Shown here: positions 8,997 to 16,519 of the stretch, piece after piece
Layout of the letters: every line of letters begins with the position of its first letter
Numbering within the stretch: position 1 is the first letter of the stretch
Source of the DNA: Promineifilum sp019695075
GTDB lineage: Bacteria; Chloroflexota; Anaerolineae; Promineifilales; Promineifilaceae
NCBI GenBank assembly: GCA_026129185.1
Contig: JAHCIO010000021.1
Coordinates: 12,189-76,188 of the forward strand
Direction of reading: 5' to 3'
Length of the DNA stretch: 64,000 nt
The notes under the pieces: generated by a model
What the model was told of the DNA's origin: nothing
Database searches by the model: none
The model's input: only the letters and a program-made list of their open reading frames with translations
Program-made: the position numbers and the translations under genes

Positions 8997-10400
8997 ATGA
9001 CACCTAGCGATGTACAGAAGTTGATTGAGGACCGCGGCATCGAAGCCGTCGATGTGAAGTTCACCGACCTGTTCGGGCAGTGGCAGCACTTCTCCTTGCC
9101 CATCGAGGAGTTCAGCGCCGAAGGCGCTTTTGAGGAGGGGTTGGGCTTCGACGGTTCCTCCATCCGTGGCTTCCAGAGCATCGAGTCGAGCGACATGATC
9201 CTGATCTGCGACCCGAACACGGCCATCGTCGATCCCATCTGTGCCGCGCCGACACTGAGCCTCATCGGCGACGTCTACGACCCCATCTCCCGCCAGCCGT
9301 ATTCACGCGACCCGCGCTACGTGGCGCGCAAGGCGGGCGAGTATCTGAAGAGCACCGGCATCGCCGACACGGCCTACTTTGGTCCGGAGGCGGAGTTCTT
9401 CGTCTTCGACAAGGTCATGTACTCGGCCGGCGAGTACTCCTCGGCCTACCAGGTGGACAGCATCGAAGGGCCGTGGAATTCGGGCATCTTCGGCTTCGGC
9501 CACTCCGTGCCCCACAAGCGCGGCTACTTCCCCGTGGCCCCGTTCGACACGCTCCAGGACCTGCGCGGCGAGATGGTGCGCGAGCTGATCGACGCCGGCG
9601 TGCCCATCGAGTTGCATCACCACGAAGTCGGCACGGCCGGCCAGTGCGAAATCGACATGCGCTTCGACGCGCTGCTAAAGATGGCCGACAACGTGCAGCT
9701 CTATAAGTACATCGTCAAGAACGTGGCCCAGCGCCACGGCAAGACGGTCACGTTCATGCCCAAGCCCATCTACGCCGACAACGGCTCCGGCATGCACACC
9801 CACCAGAGCCTGTGGAAGGACGGCCAGCCGCTGTTCTACGATGAGAACGGCTACGCCGGCCTGAGCCAGATGGCCAAGTGGTACATCGGCGGCATCCTGA
9901 AGCACATCAACGCCCTGCTGGCCATCTGCGCGCCGACGACCAACTCCTACCGCCGCCTGGTGCCCGGCTACGAGGCCCCCGTCGTCGTCGCCTACTCGGC
10001 CCGCAACCGCTCGGCGGCCGTGCGCATCCCGATGTACTCCAAGTCGCCTAAGGCCAAGCGCATCGAGTTCCGCTGCCCCGACCCGGCGGCCAACCCCTAC
10101 CTGGCCTTCGCCGCCTGCCTGATGGCCGGCCTGGACGGCATCAAGAACCAGATCGACCCCGGCGATCCGGCCGAGATGGATCTGTTCGACGAGGAGAACA
10201 TCAACAAGGTGACGACGACCGTCGGCAAGCTCAACGAGGCTCTCGACGCGCTCGTGGCCGACCACGCCTTCCTGCTGGAGGGCGGCGTGTTCACTCAGGA
10301 TGTGCTGGACGCCTACATCAGCTACAAGCACGAGACGGAGATCGGCCCGGTCAGCCTGCGGCCGCATCCCTACGAGTTCCTGCTCTACTACGGCGTCTAG
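8997..10400 (+). CDS. glnA: Glutamine synthetase type I
   Basis: Condenses glutamate and ammonia with ATP to form glutamine; dodecameric cytoplasmic enzyme. It is 467 residues from the ATG at 8997, with GGAGG at 8982-8986. The frame continues 10 codons upstream, but that region lacks a better site. The glutamate-binding signature (FDGSSIRGFQ, residues about 55-64) and the ATP-binding signature (KPIYADNGSGMH, about 257-268) are intact, as are the NRSA loop and the C-terminal ending FLLYYGV. The segment that carries the adenylylated tyrosine in the GSI-beta group (NLYD in E. coli, Tyr397) reads DLFD here, with Phe exactly at residue 397. AMP-based shut-off should therefore be impossible. It is preceded by a structured leader. 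Confidence 0.97.
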   Translation: MTPSDVQKLIEDRGIEAVDVKFTDLFGQWQHFSLPIEEFSAEGAFEEGLGFDGSSIRGFQSIESSDMILICDPNTAIVDPICAAPTLSLIGDVYDPISRQPYSRDPRYVARKAGEYLKSTGIADTAYFGPEAEFFVFDKVMYSAGEYSSAYQVDSIEGPWNSGIFGFGHSVPHKRGYFPVAPFDTLQDLRGEMVRELIDAGVPIELHHHEVGTAGQCEIDMRFDALLKMADNVQLYKYIVKNVAQRHGKTVTFMPKPIYADNGSGMHTHQSLWKDGQPLFYDENGYAGLSQMAKWYIGGILKHINALLAICAPTTNSYRRLVPGYEAPVVVAYSARNRSAAVRIPMYSKSPKAKRIEFRCPDPAANPYLAFAACLMAGLDGIKNQIDPGDPAEMDLFDEENINKVTTTVGKLNEALDALVADHAFLLEGGVFTQDVLDAYISYKHETEIGPVSLRPHPYEFLLYYGV

Positions 10401-10404
10401 TCAG

Positions 10405-10536
10405 GTTCTAGGGGCTAGGTTCTAGGGGCTAGGGAAGAGCGCTCTTCCCTAGTCCCTAGCCCCTAGTCCCTAGCCCCTAACCCCTAGTCCCTAGCCCCTA
10501 GCCCCTAACCCCTAGCCCCTAACCCCTAACCCCTTC
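10405..10536. repeat. Heptamer array CCCTAGC/CCCTAAC after glnA
   Basis: The gap between the converging genes glnA and the CAP-domain gene is almost entirely made of 7-base units: TAGGGGC units on the left, then about ten CCCTAGC, CCCTAGT or CCCTAAC units on the right. Because the left and right parts are complementary, the tract also forms a long hairpin. Confidence 0.85.
10422..10459. terminator. Long palindrome, probable bidirectional terminator
   Basis: Two 19-base arms (10422-10440 and 10441-10459) are complementary, with one mismatch that becomes a G-U pair in RNA. The innermost 12 bp on each side form a perfect palindrome centred on 10440/10441. It separates two converging genes, which fits a terminator, although it has no T run and no loop in the perfect form. 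Confidence 0.5.
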
Positions 10537-10537
10537 C

Positions 10538-11743
10538 TCAGGGCGGGCCGGCGACGGTGTGGAAGCTCCAGGTGTACGTCTGCCCGTTGGCGTCGATACG
10601 CACGGCGTAGGTCGCGTCGAGCAGCAGCGGTTCCTGCGGAATGATCACGATGGCGTCGCGCTGGTCGAGAATCGTCCGCGCCGAGCGCTGCCGGAACTCG
10701 TTGGGGTGGGTGAAGGTCGTCTCGTCGAACCAGCAGTGGGCCAGGTATTGGCCGTCGCGGGCCAGCGAGGTCGCCGTGACGTGCGGCGTCAGGCTGCCGT
10801 CGCCCAATTGCAGGATGATCGGCGCGCCGGTCGGCTGCTGGTAGCCGGGGCACGTGCTGAGCGCCTCCGGGAATTCGGGCAGCGAGTAGCGCAGCACCCA
10901 CGTACTCGCGCCGTCGCCGGGGTAGCGAATGGGATAGACCACACCGGCGGGCAGCGGCCCCAGACCGCGGCGCACGTCCAGCGTCGCTGTCGCCCCCAGG
11001 AGAGCGTCCGGTGAGCGGTATTCGGCGAAGCCGGTCGCGGCCAACTGTGGGTCGATGATGGGCAGGGCGTGGAAGGGGGCCGACATCCAGTAGTTGAAGG
11101 CCCACTGGAACGGCTCGGAGCTGCTGTAGCCGGCGGCGATGTTGCTGTTCTCGGCCGCGGCCATGCCGGTGCGGCTGAAGTAGGGGCTGTTGACATCCTG
11201 GCTGTGGCTCAGGTCGCCGGTGTAGGCCATGTAACGGCTGTGGTCGAAGGCATCCAGCGACCAGGCCGTGTTCTCCAGCAGCGGCGGCACGCCGGCCGAC
11301 GCGCGGAAGCGGTTGACGAATTGCAGCCAGTCCGTGCCCACGGCGGCGATGGTTGGCGAGGCGGGTGGTTCAGCGGTCGGCGCTGTCGTCGGCGTTGGCG
11401 ACGGGGCCGCCGTCGGTTCCTCGGTGGGCGTGGCCGGCGTGTCGGTTGCCGGCGCGGCAGTGGGGGTGGGCGAGGGGGCGGTTGTGCGCGTGGGCGCGGC
11501 GGCCGTGGTTGCGCGCGTGGCCACGAGCGGGCCGGGGCGGCGCGTGGGGGTGGCGTCGTCGGCCGTCGGGGCAGCGGTCGCGCGAACGGTGCTTGTCGCC
11601 GACGGCTCAACCAGCGCCAACGCCAATGGCGTGGGCGGCGTCGCTGGGTCGGCCGCCCGGCCGCGCCACCACAACCCCAGCAACAGTCCATTCCCCAGAA
11701 TCGAGAGGGCCAGCAATAACCCGGCAACCTGCTGTCTCGTCAT
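10538..11743 (-). CDS. CAP (SCP/PR1)-domain surface protein
   Basis: Probably an extracytoplasmic protein of 401 residues with unknown substrate. The start chosen is the ATG at 11743, because the next residues (MTRQQVAGLLLALSILG) form an N-terminal membrane anchor; the frame itself extends to 11833. Residues 35-135 are an alanine/threonine/proline-rich linker. Residues about 150-270 show the CAP fold pattern: an N-terminal helix with DHSRYMAY, then LSHSQD, the AENS box equivalent to the family GENI motif, and WMSAPFHALPI with a conserved His. The C-terminal 130 residues look beta-rich and end in THPNEFRQRSA and further strands, possibly an Ig-like domain. It converges on glnA and shares its upstream region with the 19-bp repeat array. 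Confidence 0.8.
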   Translation of the reverse strand: MTRQQVAGLLLALSILGNGLLLGLWWRGRAADPATPPTPLALALVEPSATSTVRATAAPTADDATPTRRPGPLVATRATTAAAPTRTTAPSPTPTAAPATDTPATPTEEPTAAPSPTPTTAPTAEPPASPTIAAVGTDWLQFVNRFRASAGVPPLLENTAWSLDAFDHSRYMAYTGDLSHSQDVNSPYFSRTGMAAAENSNIAAGYSSSEPFQWAFNYWMSAPFHALPIIDPQLAATGFAEYRSPDALLGATATLDVRRGLGPLPAGVVYPIRYPGDGASTWVLRYSLPEFPEALSTCPGYQQPTGAPIILQLGDGSLTPHVTATSLARDGQYLAHCWFDETTFTHPNEFRQRSARTILDQRDAIVIIPQEPLLLDATYAVRIDANGQTYTWSFHTVAGPP

Positions 11744-11867
11744 ATAGTTCTGTCCATGTTCACGTGCCGTGCCGGGCCGTTGCCCGTCTGTATACAGTGG
11801 CGCGGTATTATACCTATTCTCCGGCCGGTGCAAAGTACTGTTCTCTCTGAGCCTCCTCTAGCGCCCA

Positions 11868-12057
11868 GTGCGTCGCACTTTCTTGAGTGCGTCGCACTTT
11901 CTTGAGTGCGACGCACTTTCTTGAGTGCGACGCACTTTCTTGAGTGCGTCGCACTTTCTTGAGTGCGTCGCACTTTCTTGAGTGCGTCGCACTTTCTTGA
12001 GTGCGTCGCACTTTCTTGAGTGCGACGCACTTTCTTGAGTGCGACGCGCTTTCTTAA
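11868..12057. repeat. Tandem array of ten 19-bp palindromic units
   Basis: Ten contiguous copies of a 19-base unit made of an 11-base palindrome (GTGCGTCGCAC or GTGCGACGCAC) plus TTTCTTGA. Only the central T/A alternates, except in the last copy, which has drifted. There are no spacers, so it is not a CRISPR array. Confidence 0.95.
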
Positions 12058-12067
12058 GCTCAAGAAT

Positions 12068-12097
12068 GTGCCAGGCACTTCAGAAAGTGCCAGGCAC
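12068..12097. repeat. Two GTGCCAGGCAC palindromes
   Basis: Two copies of GTGCCAGGCAC separated by TTCAGAAA follow the 19-bp array and share its layout of an 11-base palindrome plus an 8-base T/A-rich spacer. They look like a diverged relative of the same repeat. Confidence 0.7.
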
Positions 12098-12133
12098 AGA
12101 GGCACAGGCGTAGCCGGCGAAGAGCCTCAGCCA

Positions 12134-12139
12134 TATAAT
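12134..12139 (+). promoter_or_regulatory. Consensus -10 box placed for a leaderless mRNA
   Basis: TATAAT ends 6 bases before the GTG at 12146, so transcription would begin at or next to the start codon. No Shine-Dalgarno sequence precedes that GTG, which agrees with a leaderless message. The -35 region is poor. Confidence 0.45.
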
Positions 12140-12145
12140 CCCCCT

Positions 12146-13711
12146 GTGGACAGCACGCTGGCCGCCATCGACCCCGCCCGCTCTCTTGCCGCCCTGCGCG
12201 AGATCGCCCGCTCGCTCAGTTCCGCCTGGGACCTGGACACAACGCTCGACCTCATTGCCCGCAAGACGACGGAGATGATGGCCGTCGATTCCTGCGCCAT
12301 CTACATGCTCGACACCGACGACGTGACCCTGCGGCTGCGGGCCAGCACCGGCCTGGCGCGCGAGGCGCTGGGGCTGGCCACGTTGCAGGTCGGCGAGGGC
12401 ATGACCGGCCACGCCGTCAAGGAGAACCGGCCCGTCTATGCCGCCGACGCCCAGCACGACCCGCACTTCAAATGGCTGGCGGGCACGGAGGAGTGGCGCT
12501 TCCACTCGCTGCTGGCCGTGCCGTTGGCGCTCGACGGCCGGCCCATTGGTGCGCTGAACGTGCAGACGGCCGCGCCGCGCGACTATACCGCCGCGGAGAT
12601 CGACATGCTGGCCCTGCTGGGTGATCTGGCCGCCGGGGCGCTGGTGAAGGCCCGCCTCTATGACCGCCAGCGCCGCCAACTCGACGAGTTGCGCGCCCTG
12701 GCGGCGGTCAGCGAGGCGGTCACGTCGCCGCAGTACCTCGACGAGATCCTCGATGTCGTCACACAACTGGCGGCGCAGATGGCCGGGGCGACGGCCTGCA
12801 CCATCTACCTGCTGGAGCCGCCCGACGGCGACGGCGACGCGCCCGTCTTCGCCAACCCCGGCGGCGGGCCGCTGCCCGACGAGGCCGCGCTGGCCACGGT
12901 CGTGGCGACGGGGCGGCCGTTCATCGCCCCGCGGCTGTCGGCCGCCGGCGACGCGGCGCTGCTGGCCATCCCCCTGGCCGTGCAGGAGCGCGTCATCGGC
13001 GTGCTGGCCTGCCTGGCCCCGCCCGACCACGCCTTTAGCGAGAGCCAGCGTACGCTGCTGACGACGCTGGCCAACCAGACCGCCCTGGCCATCGAGAACG
13101 CCCGCCTGGTTACCAGCGCCGCCGTCGTCCGCGAGATGCACCACCGCATCAAGAACAACCTCCAGACGGTGGCCATGCTCATGCAGCTGCAACTGCCCGA
13201 CGCCGAACGGCTGGACACGCGCGGTGTGCTGTTGGCCAACATTCACCGCATCCACAGCATCGCCGCCGTCCACGAAATCCTGTCGGAGCAGGGCTTCCGG
13301 CTCGTCAACGTTCGCGCCGTCCTGGAGCGCATCGCCCAGACGACGCTCTTCGGCATGGCCCGGCCCGATCAGGCTATCGACATCACCGTCCATGGCGACA
13401 GCCTGCAACTGCCCAGCCGGGCGGCGACAGCGCTGGCCGTCGTCGTCAACGAACTGGTGCAGAACAGCCTGGAGCATGCCTTCGTCGGCCGCGCCGCCGG
13501 CCACATCGACATTTCTCTGGCCCGCACGCCCGACGCCCTGCTGGTCGTCGTCCGCGATGACGGCGTGGGCCTGCCGGATGAGATGGCCCACAGCCTGGGG
13601 CTGGAGATCGCCGCGACGCTGGTGGCCGACGACCTGCGTGGCGAGCTACAATTTGTGCAGCAACCAGTCGGCGCCGAAGTGCGCATCCGGTTGCCGCGCA
13701 CGCAAGAATAG
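12146..13711 (+). CDS. HisKA_2-family sensor kinase with two GAF domains
   Basis: Cytoplasmic sensor histidine kinase of 521 residues when started at the GTG at 12146. Two GAF domains (about residues 30-170 and 195-325) give the sensory part. The HisKA_2 dimerisation box has MHHRIKNNLQ with the phospho-acceptor near His332/333. The ATPase has an N box (NELVQNSLEHAF) and a G box (DDGVGLP). There is no membrane segment. Kinases with this H box are the usual partners of ANTAR response regulators, as in EutW/EutV, and the next gene is exactly that. The reading frame is open upstream to 12020, but only through the repeat array, so I reject the longer form. The signal sensed is unknown. Confidence 0.93.
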   Translation: MDSTLAAIDPARSLAALREIARSLSSAWDLDTTLDLIARKTTEMMAVDSCAIYMLDTDDVTLRLRASTGLAREALGLATLQVGEGMTGHAVKENRPVYAADAQHDPHFKWLAGTEEWRFHSLLAVPLALDGRPIGALNVQTAAPRDYTAAEIDMLALLGDLAAGALVKARLYDRQRRQLDELRALAAVSEAVTSPQYLDEILDVVTQLAAQMAGATACTIYLLEPPDGDGDAPVFANPGGGPLPDEAALATVVATGRPFIAPRLSAAGDAALLAIPLAVQERVIGVLACLAPPDHAFSESQRTLLTTLANQTALAIENARLVTSAAVVREMHHRIKNNLQTVAMLMQLQLPDAERLDTRGVLLANIHRIHSIAAVHEILSEQGFRLVNVRAVLERIAQTTLFGMARPDQAIDITVHGDSLQLPSRAATALAVVVNELVQNSLEHAFVGRAAGHIDISLARTPDALLVVVRDDGVGLPDEMAHSLGLEIAATLVADDLRGELQFVQQPVGAEVRIRLPRTQE

Positions 13712-13750
13712 GTTCCAGGGGTCAGGTTCCAGGGAAGAGGCCCTGGAACC
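13711..13750 (+). terminator. Hairpin between sensor kinase and ANTAR regulator
   Basis: GGTTCCAGGG (13725-13734) pairs perfectly with CCCTGGAACC (13741-13750) around AAGAGG. A first copy of GGTTCCAGGG lies at 13711-13720, so the arms arise from a short repeat. There is no T run. It may reduce or process the message between kinase and regulator. Confidence 0.45.
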
Positions 13751-13766
13751 CGCATAGAGAAGTTCG

Positions 13767-14327
13767 ATGCTGATACTCATCGCCGAAGACGAATCGCTCA
13801 TCCGGATGGGCCTGAAGTCCATGCTGGAGGGGCTGGGGCACGAGGTCATCGCCGCGGCCAACGGCCGCGAGGCTATCCGCATGGCCGACCGCCACCGCCC
13901 CGACCTGGCCATCCTCGACATTCGCATGCCCTACACCGACGGCCTGCAGGCGGCGCGGGCCATCGCCGCCGCCCGGCCGCTGCCCATCCTGCTGCTGACC
14001 GCCTATAGCGACGCCGATCTCGTTGACCGGGCCAGCGATCTGCCCATCCACGGCTATCTGGTCAAGCCCATCCTGCCGGAGGAGTTGGGCGCGGCCGTCA
14101 CCGTGGCCGCCAAGCGCTTCGCCGAGAGCCGGGCGATGGCCGACCGCATGGCCCAACTGGAGGCCGACCTGGCCGCGCGCAAGCTCATCGACCGGGCCAA
14201 GGGGCGGCTGATGCAAACCGGCCTGTCCGAGGAAGATGCCTATCGCGCCATTCAGACCCGCGCCCGGCGCGAACGACAGAGCCTGATCGACGCCGCGCGC
14301 GACATTCTGGTTAGCCTAACGCCATGA
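13767..14327 (+). CDS. ANTAR-domain response regulator (RNA-binding antiterminator)
   Basis: A 186-residue response regulator. The receiver domain has Asp51 as phospho-acceptor (LAILDIRMP), Thr78 and Lys100. A coiled-coil linker follows, and the C-terminal ANTAR domain at about 125-180 has the typical DRAKGRLM and YRAIQTRARRER segments. ANTAR proteins bind paired hairpins in nascent RNA and prevent termination; the kinase encoded just upstream is of the matching type. Its last codons overlap the next gene by 4 bases (ATGA). Its RNA targets are not evident: I looked for the two-hexaloop motif in the nearby leaders and did not find a clear one. Confidence 0.93.
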   Translation: MLILIAEDESLIRMGLKSMLEGLGHEVIAAANGREAIRMADRHRPDLAILDIRMPYTDGLQAARAIAAARPLPILLLTAYSDADLVDRASDLPIHGYLVKPILPEELGAAVTVAAKRFAESRAMADRMAQLEADLAARKLIDRAKGRLMQTGLSEEDAYRAIQTRARRERQSLIDAARDILVSLTP

Positions 14328-14971
14328 CAACACGCCTCTATCTCATGCGCCACGGCGAGACCGCCCTGAGCGCCGCCGATTGTTTTTCCGGAGCCAGCGA
14401 GGCCGAGCTGTCGGCCGAAGGCCGGCGGCAAGCAAGCTGCCTGGCCCAACGGCTGGCCACGTTACCCATCGCCGCCTTCTATTGCAGTCCTCTCGGCCGC
14501 GCCCGGGCGACGGCGACCATCGTCGCCGCGCGGCACGCGCTAACGCCGGTTGTTGTGCCCGACCTGCGTGAACTCGATTACGGCCAGTGGGAGACGCTGC
14601 CTCGCGAGGAGGTCACGGCACGTTTCGCCGCCGACTACGTCGCCTGGGGCGTTGACGCGCTGGCGAGCGCGCCGCCGGGCGGCGAGACGGGTCTGGCCGT
14701 GCTGGCGCGCGTGCTGCCGGCGCTGCGGGCCATCGTGTGCGCCCATGCGGGGCAACACGTAGCCGTCGTGGCCCACAAGGCGGCTAACCGACTGGCGCTC
14801 TGCGGTCTGCTGGGCATCGACCCGCGCAGCTACCGCGACCGGCTCGACCAGTCGCCGGCCTGCCTCAACATCCTCGATTTCGACGCCGACGGCCGGGCGC
14901 GGCTAGCGCTGTTCAATGACGTGTCGCACTACGCCCGCGGCGCGAATGGGCCTCGCTCAGGGGAAGAATAG
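14324..14971 (+). CDS. Histidine phosphatase family protein
   Basis: A 215-residue cytoplasmic phosphatase or phosphomutase of the branch-1 histidine phosphatase superfamily. The catalytic RHGE is at residues 9-12, the acid/base region ELDYGQWE is near residue 85, and the second histidine is in VVAHKAANR near 148, where the family usually has SHGG. This pattern fits CobC-like alpha-ribazole phosphatases and broad-specificity phosphatases; sequence alone does not decide the substrate. It is translationally coupled to the ANTAR regulator by ATGA overlap and is followed after 8 bases by arsenate reductase, so the four genes from 12146 likely form one transcript. Confidence 0.88.
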   Translation: MTTRLYLMRHGETALSAADCFSGASEAELSAEGRRQASCLAQRLATLPIAAFYCSPLGRARATATIVAARHALTPVVVPDLRELDYGQWETLPREEVTARFAADYVAWGVDALASAPPGGETGLAVLARVLPALRAIVCAHAGQHVAVVAHKAANRLALCGLLGIDPRSYRDRLDQSPACLNILDFDADGRARLALFNDVSHYARGANGPRSGEE

Positions 14972-14979
14972 GGGTAACG

Positions 14980-15393
14980 ATGCGCCACGTGTTATTCCTC
15001 TGCACCGGCAACTCCTGCCGCTCGCAAATGGCGGAGGCCATCGTCAACGCCCGCCTGGGCGACCGCTGGCGGGCCGTCAGCGCCGGGACGATGCCCAGCG
15101 GCTACGTCCACCCCAAGGCCATCGCCGCCCTGGCCGAGATCGGCATCGACCATGTCGGCCGGTCGAAGACGGCCGACGAGTTTCGTGACGTAGACTTTGA
15201 CCTTGTGGTGACGGTGTGCGATTCGGCGGCCGAGGAGTGCCCCGTCTGGCTGGGGCGCGGCGCGCGCCGCCACCACAGCTTCCCCGACCCGGCCAAGACC
15301 GACGACATGGCCGACTTTCGCGCCGTGCGCGACGCCATCGACCGGGAGATCGTCGCCCTCCTGGAGGCTTACCCGGGCACGGGTAGGGGGTGA
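14980..15393 (+). CDS. arsC: Arsenate reductase, thioredoxin-coupled (LMW-PTP fold)
   Basis: Reduces arsenate to arsenite using three cysteines and thioredoxin. It has 137 residues. The anion-binding loop CTGNSCRS begins at Cys8, and the other two redox cysteines are Cys80 and Cys87 (TVCDSAAEECPVW), the same layout as the Staphylococcus/Bacillus type enzyme. The C-terminal part HHSFPDPAK carries the acid Asp. AGGGG lies upstream of the ATG. No ArsR or arsenite pump gene is adjacent, so this is an isolated arsC placed after a signalling pair. A low-molecular-weight tyrosine phosphatase is less likely because all three redox cysteines are kept. Confidence 0.92.
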   Translation: MRHVLFLCTGNSCRSQMAEAIVNARLGDRWRAVSAGTMPSGYVHPKAIAALAEIGIDHVGRSKTADEFRDVDFDLVVTVCDSAAEECPVWLGRGARRHHSFPDPAKTDDMADFRAVRDAIDREIVALLEAYPGTGRG

Positions 15394-15643
15394 GGCCGCC
15401 CGGGCCTAAAGGCAACCGGGCTACGCCACGACGCCGGCCGAGGCCGGCTTAAGAAGCGCGCGTTCCCCTCTGAAGGCCCGTTCAGGGGCCGTCGTTGACT
15501 AGCCCCGTGGCTTCAGCCCGGGGCGGGCGTGGCCCAGCGCGCTGATTTGCATACACACCGTAGACGCTGCCGCTTCTGCCCGCAAGGGCCACCGACGGTG
15601 CCGCCAGCCGCGTGGGGGCGTGCCCAGATCGCGTCGCCCAGCT
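15394..15643. other. Non-coding gap with several hairpins
   Basis: A 250-base gap between converging genes. The first hairpin (15398-15421) can terminate arsC: GCCCGG/CCGGGC outside, GCC/GGC inside, loop TAAA. Two more follow: CCCC plus CTGAA around GGCCCG with TTCAG plus GGG near 15455-15478, and CCCCG paired with CGGGG near 15505-15525. The last resembles the dispersed hairpins containing GTGGCTTCAGCC that I know from other environmental bacterial genomes. No gene is seen. Confidence 0.5.
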
Positions 15644-16516
15644 TCATGGCAGCCGGCCGCACAGTTGCAGCGCCTTGAGCGCCTCAATGGTGACGTGGAC
15701 GCTGTTGTCGATGCCCTCGTCACTGGGCCAGTACCCTTCGGGCAGGCGCAGCGCCAGCAGCCGGTCAAGCGCGCCGCCGATGGCCGCGTTGGCGGCGGGC
15801 ACGCCGCCCTCGCGCAGGGCGATGATCATCCAGGCCAGATTGCCGGCCGAGAGATCGCCCACCCGCGCCGCCAGATAGCCGAGCGTCTTGTTGGCCTCGT
15901 CCACCAGGCCTATCCGTTGCCACAGGGCCGCCGACAACCAGTGGGCTTGCAGGAACGAGGGTAGTTCGCCATTCTCGTGCAGGTGGTAGCTCAGGTAAGC
16001 GGCAGCGTCGCGGGCGGCCGTGGGCACCAGGCCCGTCACCGCCACCCAGAAGCCGCAATTGGCCGTCAGGTAGAGGCGCGCGGCGGTGTCGCCCGGCTGC
16101 GCCCAGGGCGGCGCGGACGCGGCCATCTCCTCCTCCTCTTCCCAGTAGCCGTCGGCGCGCTGCCGCTCGGCCAGGAAGCGCAGGGCGTCGATGAACAGCG
16201 GCGAGCGGCGGTCGAAGCCAAGTTGATCGGCCAGCGTCAACTGGAAGCAGGTGGCATCGACGGAGCTGTACTCCGGCGCCCAGGGCGGCGACCAACCGCC
16301 GTCGCTGCGTTGGGCGGATTGCGATTCGGAGAATTGCGCCACAGATTGCGATTCGGAGGATTCCGCCGCGGATTGCGATTCGGAGGATTCCGCCGCGGAT
16401 TGCGATTCGGAGAATCGCGCCACGCCGGTCAGCAGATAGTGCAGGCGCGCGTTCTCGGCGGCCGTGCCGTGCTCGCGGACGTGGGCCACGGCGGCGTGCA
16501 GATCGGCGGGCGTCAT
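15644..16516 (-). CDS. Alpha/alpha-toroid protein (prenyltransferase/terpene-cyclase-like fold), repeat-expanded
   Basis: A 290-residue protein of unknown function. Pieces such as DGGWSPPW, DGYWEEE and EGYWPSDEG, each followed by helix pairs, resemble the QW-type repeats of squalene-hopene cyclase and prenyltransferase folds, but no catalytic DXDD motif is seen. Enzyme activity is therefore uncertain. Residues about 31-66 are an odd serine/glutamate/glutamine-rich stretch built of four 9-residue units; it is encoded by four tandem copies of the dispersed hairpin element. The stop is 3 bases before the end of the MFS gene region, so it is probably co-transcribed after that gene. Confidence 0.65.
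   Translation of the reverse strand: MTPADLHAAVAHVREHGTAAENARLHYLLTGVARFSESQSAAESSESQSAAESSESQSVAQFSESQSAQRSDGGWSPPWAPEYSSVDATCFQLTLADQLGFDRRSPLFIDALRFLAERQRADGYWEEEEEMAASAPPWAQPGDTAARLYLTANCGFWVAVTGLVPTAARDAAAYLSYHLHENGELPSFLQAHWLSAALWQRIGLVDEANKTLGYLAARVGDLSAGNLAWMIIALREGGVPAANAAIGGALDRLLALRLPEGYWPSDEGIDNSVHVTIEALKALQLCGRLP
16317..16424. repeat. Four 27-bp hairpin-element copies inside a gene
   Basis: Four contiguous 27-base units starting GATTGCGATTCGGAG. Each is a drifted version of the hairpin element. They stay in frame with the toroid-like gene on the minus strand and encode repeats of SESQSAAES. Confidence 0.9.
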
Positions 16517-16519
16517 CGG

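Larger units (their letters stand above)
11744..12145. other. Repeat-rich divergent region before the ANTAR pair
   Basis: About 400 bases without a supported gene. The left 125 bases are the upstream region of the CAP-domain gene. The middle is the 19-bp array. The right side has two copies of GTGCCAGGCAC followed by the -10 box of the kinase gene. Confidence 0.6.

Noticed and set aside
10441..10536. Telomere-like or linear-end repeat (CCCTAA units)
   Set aside because: The tract is short, mixed with CCCTAGC and CCCTAGT units, internal between genes, and one of several heptamer tracts with other sequences.
11868..12057. CRISPR array
   Set aside because: The 19-base units are contiguous without unique spacers and are palindromic over half their length; no cas genes are near.
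12080..13591. Minus-strand open frame of about 500 codons opposite the sensor kinase
   Set aside because: Antisense shadow; the plus strand encodes intact GAF, HisKA_2 and ATPase motifs.
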